NCBI RefSeq assembly: GCF_900142935.1
Contig: NZ_FSRS01000001.1
Coordinates: 1,436,001-1,500,000, forward strand
Origin: Rhodovulum sp. ES.010
GTDB taxonomy: Bacteria; Pseudomonadota; Alphaproteobacteria; Rhodobacterales; Rhodobacteraceae
DNA length: 64,000 bases
Direction: 5' to 3'
The translations under genes were made by a program, and so were the position numbers. The notes beneath the pieces were generated by a model, which did not search any database, was not told the origin of the DNA, and saw only the letters and a list, made by a program, of their open reading frames with translations. Below are positions 8,372 to 16,847 of this stretch, piece after piece; position 1 is the first letter of the stretch; every line of letters starts with the position of its first letter.

Positions 8372-8998
8372 ATGGCCGAGACCGACGCCCCCACCGACGA
8401 GACCGCGCGCCATGCCGCCAAGATGACCAAGCGGAAGGAAGCGAAGGACCGCGCACTGGCCGAGAAGACCGCCGAGAAAGGCCTGATCATCGTCCATACC
8501 GGCGCGGGCAAGGGCAAGTCCTCCGCCGGGTTCGGCATGATCCTGCGCTGCATCGCCCACGGGATGCCCTCGGCCGTCGTCCAGTTCGTGAAGGGTGCCT
8601 GGGACACCGGCGAGCGGCGGCTTCTGACCGAGCGGTTTGGGGATCTGTGCCAGTTCCACGCCATGGGCGAGGGCTTTACCTGGGAAACCCAGGACCGCGC
8701 CCGCGACATCGCCGCCGCCGAAAACGGGTGGCAGAAGGCGCAGGAACTGATCCGCGACCCCGAGATCCGGATGGTCCTGCTGGATGAGATCAATATCGCG
8801 CTGCGCTACGGCTATCTGGATGCGGACGAGGTTGTCCCGTTCCTTCAGGCCGAGAAGCCGCCCATGACCCATGTCGTGCTGACCGGGCGCAACGCCCCCG
8901 TAGCGCTGATCGAGGCCGCCGATCTCGTGACCGAGATGACGCTGGTCAAGCATCCGTTCCGTGCCGGCATCAAGGGCCAGGCCGGCGTCGAGTTCTGA
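8372..8998 (+). CDS. cobO: Cob(I)yrinic acid a,c-diamide adenosyltransferase
   Basis: CobO (BtuR/CobA-type) transfers the 5'-deoxyadenosyl group from ATP to the reduced corrinoid. The 208-residue protein has a charged N-terminal tail, a modified P-loop HTGAGKGKSSA (residues 42-52), VVQFVKGAWDTGERR, and the nucleotide-site motif VLLDEINIALRYGYL, all typical. Start ATG at 8372 follows AAAGGACAGG. It is divergent from the riboswitch/cbiK transcript, with 110 bases between the aptamer 5' end and this start. No second riboswitch was found on this strand. Identity is firm. Confidence 0.95.
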   Translation: MAETDAPTDETARHAAKMTKRKEAKDRALAEKTAEKGLIIVHTGAGKGKSSAGFGMILRCIAHGMPSAVVQFVKGAWDTGERRLLTERFGDLCQFHAMGEGFTWETQDRARDIAAAENGWQKAQELIRDPEIRMVLLDEINIALRYGYLDADEVVPFLQAEKPPMTHVVLTGRNAPVALIEAADLVTEMTLVKHPFRAGIKGQAGVEF

Positions 8999-9391
8999 GC
9001 CGCGGCTTGATACCGGACAGCGCACACGGCCGGGCGCTCGGGATCGTTGGCGGGCATGCCGCCGCTCCAGCACGTCGTTAGTATTGCGGCAGGCGCGAAC
9101 TCGTGCCGCCGCGTGGGCCCATGTCACCAAGAGCATCGGGGAAACAACCACTGTCTCGAGCAATCGACCGGCCGTGACATGCGCGCCGTGCCGGGCGCGC
9201 GCAACCGCGCAGCCGGGGCGATATTCCGTGCGCGCGGGTCCACGTCCCAGGCGACGGAACCGGCCCGCCGCAACGTCTGCCGTGTTGAGGCTCACGTCGG
9301 CCGGGGCGACCGCACCCGGCGGATCCGTGGGCCGTTGCATAGCCCCGTCGGGAATGTCATTCCATCGGCCGTTCGTCACGCCGGAACCCTC
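8999..9391 (+). other. 393-base gap with no recognised gene
   Basis: Between cobO and the GHMP kinase gene both strands stay open in places, but the translations are Arg/Pro/Ala-rich shadows typical of GC-rich DNA and show no family motif. There is no B12-box sequence on either strand, no tRNA-like cloverleaf and no clear terminator with a T run. A promoter for the kinase-cobD-cobC run may lie here; I cannot point to it. Confidence 0.5.
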
Positions 9392-10243
9392 ATGCGCCAT
9401 TCACCCGTACTTCCGCCGCCCGATGCCCTGCGCCGTGCCCGCGTCACGGGCCATTTCGGCGAATTGCTGCAGGGCCGGCTCGGGCCGACCGGGACGGTCG
9501 CGCTGGTCACCTTGCCCTGCCCCGCGCTGGCGGTGAGCGCGCACTGGGCGCCGGCAAACGGCTTCGGTCTCTGGCAAGGCGCCCGGCCGGTGTTGACGCG
9601 CGGTCAGGTGCGGGCAGTTTTCGACGCCCTCGGCGCCGGCCCGCCGCGCGGGCGGCTGCGTCTGCGCGCGGAGATGCCGCCGGGTGGCGGGGCCGGCGCC
9701 TCCACCGCGGCATTGCTGGCCACGATGCGATGCCTTGCGGGCGGTGCGTTGCCCGCAGATGCCGAGGCCGCGTTGTGCCTTTCGCAGGAAGGCGCGACCG
9801 ATCCGCTGATGCTCGCCCAACCCGGGTGCGCGCTTTGGGCGCCCCGCATGGCCCGCATCCTTGGGCACCTGCCCCCGCTGCCCGCCCTCGAGGTCGTGGG
9901 CGGCTTCGCCGGGCCGGGGCGTCGCACCGATCCGGCAGATACGCGCTTTGCCGACATTTCCGACCTTGTCGAGGCCTGGGGCCGGGCCGGCGCGCGCGAA
10001 ACTCTGGCAGCACTCGCCACCGAAAGCGCGCGGCGCAACCACGCCCTGCGCGGCGGACCGGACCTCGCGCCACTGATGGAGGCCGCCCGCCAGCTTGGCG
10101 CGCTTGGCGTCGCGGTCGCGCATACCGGCACCGCGCAGGCGCTTTTGTTTACGCCCGGGGCCGTGCCGGCCGACGCCGCCGGCACGCTGCGCGCGCTTGG
10201 CCTGTCCGCAATCGCGAGGTTTCGCACCGGGGGCATGGGATGA
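9392..10243 (+). CDS. GHMP kinase, probable L-threonine kinase of cobamide synthesis (PduX-like)
   Basis: A 283-residue GHMP-family kinase. The second strand carries the start VTGHFGELLQG, common in PduX-type enzymes, and the nucleotide loop reads PPGGGAGASTAAL (residues 96-108). PduX makes L-threonine O-3-phosphate, the substrate of CobC. Here the gene overlaps cobD by 4 bases and cobC follows, so kinase, decarboxylase and the enzyme that attaches aminopropanol phosphate are together. The start ATG at 9392 is the first in this frame matching the family; a longer open frame upstream is non-homologous. Function is inferred from family plus context; another GHMP substrate is possible. Confidence 0.75.
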   Translation: MRHSPVLPPPDALRRARVTGHFGELLQGRLGPTGTVALVTLPCPALAVSAHWAPANGFGLWQGARPVLTRGQVRAVFDALGAGPPRGRLRLRAEMPPGGGAGASTAALLATMRCLAGGALPADAEAALCLSQEGATDPLMLAQPGCALWAPRMARILGHLPPLPALEVVGGFAGPGRRTDPADTRFADISDLVEAWGRAGARETLAALATESARRNHALRGGPDLAPLMEAARQLGALGVAVAHTGTAQALLFTPGAVPADAAGTLRALGLSAIARFRTGGMG

Positions 10244-11181
10244 GCGCGGCGGCGATGCTGGTGGCGCTGGCGCTAGAAGGCGCCATGGGCTGGCCCGACC
10301 GTCTGCATGCCCGGATCGGTCACCCAATGGTCTGGATCGGCGCGCTGATCGCGGGGCTGGAGCGGCGGTGGAACCGGCCGGAACTGACCGACCGCGCGCG
10401 GCTGATCCGCGGAGGGGCGACGGTGGCAGTCACCCTGTCCGCGGCGATCCTGCCCGCGTTGGCACTTGCGACAATAATCCCCGGCGGGTGGCTCGGGGTG
10501 CTCGTGACCGGCCTATTTGCCGCACCTCTCGTGGCGGGGCGCAGCCTGCACGACCATGTCGCTGCCGTCGCCCGGCCCCTGGCCGCCGGCGATCGGGAGG
10601 GCGCGCGGTCCGCCGTCGCGATGATCGTCGGGCGCGATCCTAGGCACCTCGACCGGGCCGGAGTGGCGCGCGCCGCACTGGAAAGCCTTGCCGAGAACGC
10701 CTCGGACGGTGTGGTGGCGCCGGTGTTCTGGGGCGTGCTTCTCGGGCTGCCGGGCATCGCGGGGTACAAGGCGATCAACACGCTCGACAGCATGATCGGA
10801 CACCGGAACGACCGGTATCGGCACTTCGGGCGGGTCGCCGCGCGGCTGGACGATCTGGTGAACCTGATCCCGGCGCGACTGACCGGGCTTCTGGTCTGCG
10901 CTACCTCGGAGCGACCGCGCGCGGCGTGGCGCGTGATGCTGCGGGATGCCCGCGCCCACCGCTCGCCCAATGCCGGCTGGCCAGAGGCGGCGATGGCGGG
11001 TGCCCTCGGCATACGGCTTTCGGGGCCGCGCGCCTATGGCGACGGGATGAGCCTTGAGCCATGGCTGAACGACGGCGCGCCCGATCCCGACGCGCGGGCT
11101 CTGGCGCGAGGCCTGACTTTGTACGTGCGGGCGATGACGGCGCTGGCCCTGGCACTTGCGGGTCTGGCCCTATTGGCGTGA
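10240..11181 (+). CDS. cobD: Adenosylcobinamide-phosphate synthase
   Basis: CobD (CbiB family) is a membrane enzyme that condenses adenosylcobyric acid with aminopropanol or its phosphate. The 313-residue protein shows multiple hydrophobic segments and the family stretches HPMVWIGALI, ESLAENASDGVVAPVFW and YKAINTLDSMIGHRN. Its ATG overlaps the stop of the kinase gene (ATGA), and cobC begins 13 bases after its end. Note that CobD in this nomenclature is CbiB, not the Salmonella threonine-phosphate decarboxylase. Length and motifs are normal. Confidence 0.94.
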   Translation: MSAAAMLVALALEGAMGWPDRLHARIGHPMVWIGALIAGLERRWNRPELTDRARLIRGGATVAVTLSAAILPALALATIIPGGWLGVLVTGLFAAPLVAGRSLHDHVAAVARPLAAGDREGARSAVAMIVGRDPRHLDRAGVARAALESLAENASDGVVAPVFWGVLLGLPGIAGYKAINTLDSMIGHRNDRYRHFGRVAARLDDLVNLIPARLTGLLVCATSERPRAAWRVMLRDARAHRSPNAGWPEAAMAGALGIRLSGPRAYGDGMSLEPWLNDGAPDPDARALARGLTLYVRAMTALALALAGLALLA

Positions 11182-11194
11182 GAGAGGTGTAAGG

Positions 11195-12160
11195 ATGGCA
11201 CGCGATCACGGGGGCGATCTCGCCCAGGCGGTGCAGAGCTTCGGCGGCCGGATCGAAGACTGGATCGACCTCTCCACCGGGATAAACAGGGCACCTTTTC
11301 CGGTTTCCCCGGTTTCGGCAAGCGCCTGGAACGATCTGCCCGGAAGCGCCCCGCAGGATCGGCTGATCGCGGCGGCCCGGCGGGCCTACCGGACGGACTG
11401 GCCGATCCTGCCGCTGGCCGGGGCGCAGGCCGCGATCCAGCTTCTGCCCGCGCTGGCGCCCGACGGCCCGGTGCGAATCCTTTCGCCGACCTACAACGAA
11501 TACGCCGGCGTGCTGCCCCTATCGGGCCGGGATGTCGAGGCGGTTGACCGGCCCGAGGCGCTGGACGGCGCCGGGCTGGCGGTTCTGGTCAATCCCAACA
11601 ACCCCGACGGGCGCCGCCTCGCCCCGCGGACGCTGCGCCGGCTCGCCGGCGGGGTCGGACTTCTCGTTGTTGACGAGAGCTTTGCAGATCCCCACCCGGA
11701 ACTGTCGCTGCTGACCGGTCCCTGCCCGGAAAACGCGATCGTCCTGCGCTCTTTCGGCAAGTTCTACGGGCTCGCCGGGCTGCGCCTCGGCTTTGCCCTC
11801 GGCGCGCAGGCCCACCTTGATCGCATGCGCGAGCGGGCCGGGCCGTGGACGGTGTCGGGACCGGCGCTGGAGATCGGCGCGCACGCGCTGGGCGACGCGG
11901 CGTGGCGGAACACCAGCATCGCGCGCCTTGCCGCCGAGGTCGAACGCGCCGACGCGCTGGCGCGCGCCGCGGGCTGGCACCTTGTCGGCGGAACGGCACT
12001 CTTCCGCCTTTACGACACCCCCGATGCCGGGGCGGCGCAGGCCCATCTGGCACGCGCCCGCATCTGGTCGCGCATCTTTCCATGGTCGTCCCGCTGGCTG
12101 CGACTCGGACTTCCGGGTTCGCCCGACGAATGGCAGCGGCTCGAAACCGCGCTAGCCTGA
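11195..12160 (+). CDS. cobC: L-threonine-O-3-phosphate decarboxylase
   Basis: CobC is a PLP fold-type I enzyme that decarboxylates L-threonine phosphate to (R)-1-amino-2-propanol phosphate. The 321-residue protein contains WIDLSTGINRAPFP near the N terminus, VNPNNPDGR, LLVVDESF, and the PLP lysine Lys189 in RSFGKFYGLAGLRLGF. The chosen ATG at 11195 has GAGAGG and AAGG upstream; the longer frame from 11156 lies within cobD. It completes the aminopropanol arm with the adjacent kinase and cobD. After it, 244 bases contain no recognised gene. Confidence 0.93.
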   Translation: MARDHGGDLAQAVQSFGGRIEDWIDLSTGINRAPFPVSPVSASAWNDLPGSAPQDRLIAAARRAYRTDWPILPLAGAQAAIQLLPALAPDGPVRILSPTYNEYAGVLPLSGRDVEAVDRPEALDGAGLAVLVNPNNPDGRRLAPRTLRRLAGGVGLLVVDESFADPHPELSLLTGPCPENAIVLRSFGKFYGLAGLRLGFALGAQAHLDRMRERAGPWTVSGPALEIGAHALGDAAWRNTSIARLAAEVERADALARAAGWHLVGGTALFRLYDTPDAGAAQAHLARARIWSRIFPWSSRWLRLGLPGSPDEWQRLETALA

Positions 12161-12404
12161 ACGGCAGCCGCCCCCTGCGCCCGGACGGCGCGGCGCGCTG
12201 CATGGCTAGACGAAACGGACCTTGCCCGTTCGGAAGCGGCGTCGCATAGTCGCCGCTGAGCCGCCCATGCCGGCGACACCTTCATGTTTCCGGGCCGTGG
12301 GGCCCTTGCCCGCGATGGAAGAAACAACCGTGCAAAGTGGAGCGACCGGGCCCCGAGACGCAACGCGCCGGGGCTGCACACAGGCCCCGAGGCCGAAAGC
12401 CTGC

Positions 12405-12647
12405 ATGGCGCGATGCATCACGCTGGCGCTGGCCACGGCGCTGGCCGGCTGCACCCAGTTTCCCGAACTCGATGCGACCGGGCCCGCGCGGGGCCGGATC
12501 GCGGAGTCTCCACGTCTCGTGCCCGTCGCGCCGCTGCTGAGCCGCGCGTCAGAGACCCGCGCCACCGAAGACACCACCAAAAGCCTCGAGACGCGCGCCG
12601 AGGCGCTGCGCCGCAGGGCGGCCGCCCTGCGGGCGCGCCGCTTCTGA
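12405..12647 (+). CDS. Small predicted lipoprotein
   Basis: An 80-residue protein with a lipoprotein signal: MARCITLALATALAGC, with lipobox LAGC and the lipidated Cys at residue 16. The remainder is polar, with ETRAEALRRRAAALRARRF at the end, probably one short helix. I do not recognise a family. It stands alone 79 bases before hom. The start at ATG 12405 is preferred over the longer frame from 12222 because only this start gives a clean signal sequence. Possibly a conserved envelope lipoprotein of Rhodobacterales; function unknown. Confidence 0.65.
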   Translation: MARCITLALATALAGCTQFPELDATGPARGRIAESPRLVPVAPLLSRASETRATEDTTKSLETRAEALRRRAAALRARRF

Positions 12648-12726
12648 GCCCGAGGGGCGCGTTGCACCGCCGCCCGCTTCGCGCTAACAACCCGCCAACA
12701 CAGAAGTCCGGCGGCGGAGCATACCC

Positions 12727-14013
12727 ATGACAACCCCCTTGCGCATCGGCATCGCCGGGCTCGGCACCGTCGGTGCCGGCGTCGTGAAGATCGTCCAGTC
12801 GCGCGCGAATCTCATCGCGCAGCGCGGCGGCCGGCCGATCTCCATTTCGGCGGTCTCGGCACGCACCCGCGACAAGGACCGGGGCGTCGACCTGTCCGCC
12901 TATGAGTGGGAGGACGATCCCGTGGCGCTGGCCCGGCGCGAGGATGTGGACCTGTTCGTAGAACTGATGGGCGGTTCGGACGGGCCGGCAAAGGCCGCGA
13001 CCGAGGCCGCCATCGCCGCGGGCAAGGACGTGGTGACCGCCAACAAGGCGATGCTCGCCATGCATGGCCATCCGCTGGCCGAGGCCGCGGAAGCCGCCGG
13101 CCGGGTGATCCGGTTCGAGGCCGCCGTCGCGGGCGGCATCCCTGTGGTCAAGGCGCTGACCGAGGGGCTGGCCGGCAACCAGATCACCCGCGTCATGGGC
13201 GTGATGAACGGCACCTGCAACTACATCTTGACCCGGATGGAAAGCGGCGGCCTGCCCTACCAGGAGGTGTTCGACGAGGCGCATGCCCTAGGCTATCTGG
13301 AGGCCGACCCAGCGCTGGACGTGGGCGGCATCGACGCTGGCCACAAGCTGGCGCTGCTCTCGGCCATCGCCTTCGGCACGCGGGTCGATTTCGGCGCGAT
13401 GGAACTGGAGGGGATCGAGCGCCTCTCGATCGACGACATCCGCCACGCCGCCGACATGGGCTTTCGTATCAAGCTGCTGGGCGTGTCGCAGATGACCGGC
13501 CGCGGGCTGGAACAGCGCATGTCGCCCTGCCTGGTGCCCGCCGCCTCGCCGCTGGGACAGTTGGAGGGGGCGACCAACATGGTGGTGCTGGAGGGCGACG
13601 CGGTCGGCCAGATCGTGCTGCGCGGCGCGGGGGCCGGCGAGGGGCCGACGGCCAGTGCGGTGATGTCGGACGTGATCGACATCGCCCGCGGCATCCGCGT
13701 CTCGACTTTCGGCCAGCCGGCCGAGGCGCTTGAACAGGCGCGCGCGGCGCGGGCGTCCGCGGCGGCGCCCTACTATCTGCGGATGGAACTGGAGGACAAG
13801 CCGGGCGCGCTGGCCAAGGTGGCGACCGTCCTGGGCGAGTCCGGCATCTCGATCAACCGGATGCGCCAGTATCGCCATGCGGCGACGACCGCGCCGGTGC
13901 TGATCGTCACCCACAAGACGACCCGCGATGCGCTGGACCACGCCCGCCAGAGCTTCGCCGAGATCGGCGTGGTGGTGGGCGAACCGGTGGCGATTCGCAT
14001 CGAGGAAGTCTGA
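12727..14013 (+). CDS. hom: Homoserine dehydrogenase
   Basis: Reduces aspartate semialdehyde to homoserine, the common precursor of threonine, methionine and (via threonine) the aminopropanol of cobalamin. The 428-residue monofunctional enzyme has an N-terminal Rossmann loop GLGTVGAG (residues 11-18), VVTANKAMLA, the catalytic-domain stretch GVMNGTCNYILTRM and GYLEADPALDVGGIDAGHKLALL, and a C-terminal ACT domain from about residue 345 (YYLRMELEDKPGALAKVATV), so threonine feedback is likely. There is no aspartokinase fusion. Normal full length. Confidence 0.96.
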   Translation: MTTPLRIGIAGLGTVGAGVVKIVQSRANLIAQRGGRPISISAVSARTRDKDRGVDLSAYEWEDDPVALARREDVDLFVELMGGSDGPAKAATEAAIAAGKDVVTANKAMLAMHGHPLAEAAEAAGRVIRFEAAVAGGIPVVKALTEGLAGNQITRVMGVMNGTCNYILTRMESGGLPYQEVFDEAHALGYLEADPALDVGGIDAGHKLALLSAIAFGTRVDFGAMELEGIERLSIDDIRHAADMGFRIKLLGVSQMTGRGLEQRMSPCLVPAASPLGQLEGATNMVVLEGDAVGQIVLRGAGAGEGPTASAVMSDVIDIARGIRVSTFGQPAEALEQARAARASAAAPYYLRMELEDKPGALAKVATVLGESGISINRMRQYRHAATTAPVLIVTHKTTRDALDHARQSFAEIGVVVGEPVAIRIEEV

Positions 14014-14041
14014 GCGGGTCGAGCGCCGGCCAGCGGCGCGG

Positions 14042-14085
14042 CCCGCTTTACCATTAATTGACCCTAACGCGGCATTAAAAGCGGG
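14042..14085. repeat. Inverted repeat flanking an AT-rich core between hom and the glycosyltransferase gene
   Basis: CCCGCTTT (14042-14049) and AAAGCGGG (14078-14085) are perfect 8-base arms around a 28-base AT-richer core. It could be a weak hom terminator or frame a regulatory site for the next gene, which starts 23 bases later. The loop is long, and no T run follows. Confidence 0.35.
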
Positions 14086-14108
14086 TCTTAGCCGAAAGGC
14101 CCGCGCCC

Positions 14109-16163
14109 ATGCCGCCGGTGATCTCCCTGGCGGCGGCCCGGCAAATCCACGCCGGGTCCGCCGAATCCCTTCCGCAGCTGCAGCGCAGCGCCCTGCGCCT
14201 TGGCGAACATCTCCTGACCGCGGGCGCGGTGTCGCCCCAGGCACTCGAACGCGCATTGGCCGATCATGCCAGGATGGACGTCCGGCTGGGCGATCTGCTG
14301 GTCGCCCAAGGCGAGACGACACCCGAGGCGGTGGCCGAGGCCCTTTGCACCCAGCACGGCACCGGCCGCGCGGATTTCGCCAGCTATCCGCCCGACCCCG
14401 GGCTCATCGACCTGATCGGCGCCCGGCGCTGCCTGCGCGATGGCATCCTACCCTGGCGGCGCTTCGCCGGCGCCACCCTGATCGCGACCTCGCGGCCCGA
14501 CCGCTTCGAACAACTGGCCGCCACCTTGCCCGCCGACCTCAACCCCGCGATCATGGTGATCTGCCGCGAGGACGAGTTGCAGGCGGCACTGTCGGATCGC
14601 CGGGCCGAGGTGCTGGGCGCCGCCGCCGAGACCCGCGTCAACCTGGCCGAGAGCTGCCGCATCTGGCTGCGCCCGGGCCCGCGCGCGACGCTGGTCGCGG
14701 TTCTCGGCCTGCTGCTGCTGTGCGCGATCCTGGCGCCCCTTGCCACGTTCGCGATCCTAACGGTTTGGACGGTCGGCTGGATGGTCGTCGGCAGCGTGAT
14801 GAAAGCCGCCGCGGCCGTCGCGCAAGCCCTCGCGACCCGGCGTGCCCGCAAGGCGCCGTCGCCGCCGTCGGCGCCCACCATCGCGCGGCTACCGAAGATT
14901 TCCGTTCTCGTGCCGCTCTTCCGGGAATCCGAGCTTGCCGCGCGGCTGATCGCCCGGCTCTCGCGGCTGGATTATCCGCGCGCGCTGCTCGACATCTGCC
15001 TGGTAACCGAGGCAAGTGACGACGAGACCCATGCCATGCTCGACGCGACCGCCCTGCCGCCCTGGATGCGGCGGGTGACGGTCCCCGAAGGCGCGCTCAA
15101 GACCAAGCCACGGGCGCTGAACTACGCGCTCGATTTCTGTCGCGGCTCCATCGTCGGGATCTACGACGCCGAGGACGCGCCTGCCCCGGACCAGCTGCGC
15201 CGGGTTGTCGATCATTTCCATAGCTGCGGCCCGAAGGTCGCCTGCGTGCAGGGGGTTCTCGACTTCTACAACGCGCGAGCCAACTGGCTCGCGCGTTGTT
15301 TCGCCATCGAATACGCCGCCTGGTTCCGCGTGGTCCTGCCCGGGCTCGCGCGGATGGGCGTGCCGGTCCCGCTGGGCGGCACGACGCTGTTCTTCCGCCG
15401 CCGCGTGCTGGAGGATCTGGGCGGCTGGGACGCCCATAACGTGACCGAGGATGCCGATCTGGGCCTGCGCCTCGCGCGGCACGGCTACCGGACCGAGTTC
15501 CTCGACAGCGTCACCGAGGAGGAAGCGAACTGCCGGGCCTGGCCCTGGGTGCGGCAGCGTTCGCGCTGGCTCAAGGGCTATGCGCTGACATGGGCGACCC
15601 ATATGCGCCGCCCGGACCGACTGCTGCGCCAGCTCGGCCCCTGGGGCTTTTTCGGGGTGCAGGTGCTGTTTCTAGGCACGCTGACGCAATTCGTCTTCAT
15701 GCCGCTGATCTGGTCGTTCTGGGCGCTGCCGCTGGGCCTGTGGCACCCGCTGGGGGAAACGATCCCGGCGGGCGGCGTCGCCGCACTCTTCGCGGTCTTC
15801 ATCGGCTCCGAAATGGTCACGCTGTCGGTGGGGGCGATGGGCCTTGGCCGGGCGGACAAGCGGCGCCTGATCCCCTGGCTGCCCACGCTGCATCTCTATT
15901 TCCCTCTGGCCGCGCTGGCCTCCTACAAGGCGCTGTGGGAAATGGCGGCGCGGCCCTTCTTCTGGGACAAGACCACGCATGGCCTGGACGAGCCCGACGA
16001 CGGCATGACGGCGGCCCGCATCGCGGCGATCCGCGCGCGCCTCCGGCAAGCGGTCGCGCGCGCGAACGACCTGCCCGATGCCGACGCCCCGGCCGCTCAG
16101 CCCTCGGCGAGCGCGGAATCCGCGTCGTGCTTGAGACGGGTCTCGAACGCGGTCGAGATGTGA
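14109..16163 (+). CDS. Family 2 glycosyltransferase with N-terminal MshEN (c-di-GMP-binding) domain
   Basis: A 684-residue membrane glycosyltransferase. Residues 30-82 form an MshEN domain: two 24-residue motifs beginning RLGEHLLTAG and RLGDLLVAQG, separated by exactly five residues, the known c-di-GMP-binding pattern. A GspE-N-like remainder leads to membrane segments (about 198-240), then a processive-type GT2 domain with YDAEDAP (Asp353-Asp356), TEDADLG (Glu447-Asp448) and QRSRWLKG (Gln483 onward), and further membrane helices to about 600. The set resembles NfrB-like and cellulose-synthase-like exopolysaccharide synthases. Product sugar unknown. Its last 67 bases overlap the convergent GntR gene. 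Confidence 0.88.
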   Translation: MPPVISLAAARQIHAGSAESLPQLQRSALRLGEHLLTAGAVSPQALERALADHARMDVRLGDLLVAQGETTPEAVAEALCTQHGTGRADFASYPPDPGLIDLIGARRCLRDGILPWRRFAGATLIATSRPDRFEQLAATLPADLNPAIMVICREDELQAALSDRRAEVLGAAAETRVNLAESCRIWLRPGPRATLVAVLGLLLLCAILAPLATFAILTVWTVGWMVVGSVMKAAAAVAQALATRRARKAPSPPSAPTIARLPKISVLVPLFRESELAARLIARLSRLDYPRALLDICLVTEASDDETHAMLDATALPPWMRRVTVPEGALKTKPRALNYALDFCRGSIVGIYDAEDAPAPDQLRRVVDHFHSCGPKVACVQGVLDFYNARANWLARCFAIEYAAWFRVVLPGLARMGVPVPLGGTTLFFRRRVLEDLGGWDAHNVTEDADLGLRLARHGYRTEFLDSVTEEEANCRAWPWVRQRSRWLKGYALTWATHMRRPDRLLRQLGPWGFFGVQVLFLGTLTQFVFMPLIWSFWALPLGLWHPLGETIPAGGVAALFAVFIGSEMVTLSVGAMGLGRADKRRLIPWLPTLHLYFPLAALASYKALWEMAARPFFWDKTTHGLDEPDDGMTAARIAAIRARLRQAVARANDLPDADAPAAQPSASAESASCLRRVSNAVEM
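15268..15299. repeat. Perfect 32-base inverted repeat inside the glycosyltransferase gene
   Basis: Left arm ACAACGCGCGAGCCA (15268-15282) and right arm TGGCTCGCGCGTTGT (15285-15299) are exact reverse complements around a two-base centre. It lies in the coding sequence for residues near 387-397 (YNARANWLAR). No duplicated gene or transposon end is visible around it. It may form an mRNA stem or be a protein-binding site. Confidence 0.85.
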
Positions 16164-16750
16164 GCCTTGAGCGCATCGTAGGCGGCGTCACCGTCGCCCG
16201 CCTCGATCGCGGCGACGATGGCGGCATGCTCGGCCAGCGCGTCTTCCCCGCGCCCGTCGATCGCAAGCGAGGTCGTCGCCATCAGCGCCATCGTCCGGTG
16301 CACGAGGTCGAGTTGCTGCACAAGGTAGCGGTTGTGCGAGGCAAGATGGATCTGCTTGTGGAAGCGCCGGTTTGCCCGCGCCATCGCCGCAGGATCATTC
16401 AGGAGATTGTGGTCCTCCGCGACCATCGCGCGCAGCACCCGCACCTCTTCGGCCGTGGCATGACGCGCGGCAAGCCGCGCCGCCAGCCCCTCCAGTTCGG
16501 CGCGCACGACATACAGCTCGGACATCTGGTCGTGGGTCAGCGACGCGACGATCAGGCTGCGTCCGTCGCGCGACAGCAGCGACTGCGTCTCCAGTCGTTG
16601 CAAGGCTTCGCGGATCGGTGTACGCGAGACGCCGAAGCGCTCGGCCAGTTCGCTTTCCACCAGGCGGTCGCCCGGGGCGTAGACTCCCACGTCGATCGCC
16701 TCGAGAATCATCTCATACGCATCCTTGTGCGCGGGGCGGGCGTCTTTCAT
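16097..16750 (-). CDS. GntR-family transcriptional regulator, FCD subfamily
   Basis: A 217-residue regulator. The N-terminal winged helix shows GDRLVESELAERFGVSRTPIREALQRLE, split here by GDRLVESELAERFGV and SRTPIREALQRLE, the GntR signature; the C-terminal all-alpha FCD ligand domain includes NRRFHKQIHLASHN and the acidic/His residues EDH and EHAAIVAAI that usually bind a metal plus a small carboxylate. ATG 16750 is chosen because AGGAG lies 9 bases upstream; ATGs at 16768 and the 16801 frame start lack such a site. It is divergent from the HAD gene and overlaps the glycosyltransferase tail by 67 bases. Target unknown. Confidence 0.88.
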   Translation of the reverse strand: MKDARPAHKDAYEMILEAIDVGVYAPGDRLVESELAERFGVSRTPIREALQRLETQSLLSRDGRSLIVASLTHDQMSELYVVRAELEGLAARLAARHATAEEVRVLRAMVAEDHNLLNDPAAMARANRRFHKQIHLASHNRYLVQQLDLVHRTMALMATTSLAIDGRGEDALAEHAAIVAAIEAGDGDAAYDALKAHISTAFETRLKHDADSALAEG

Positions 16751-16847
16751 GTTCGGGAGCTCCTGCATGCGATGGTAGACAATAGGCGTCAGCCGCGGCA
16801 CAAATCAAGGGGGCGCGGCGGTTGCGATTGCCGCAGGTCGCCCGGAA

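Noticed and set aside
9047..9391. N-terminal extension of the GHMP kinase from the longer open frame
   Set aside because: The extra ~115 residues are Arg/Gly-rich with no family similarity; the fold begins after the ATG at 9392.
14050..14070. Possible CtrA box (TTAA-N7-TTAA) upstream of the glycosyltransferase gene
   Set aside because: The second half reads TAAC after seven bases, one base off the TTAA register, so the match is incomplete.
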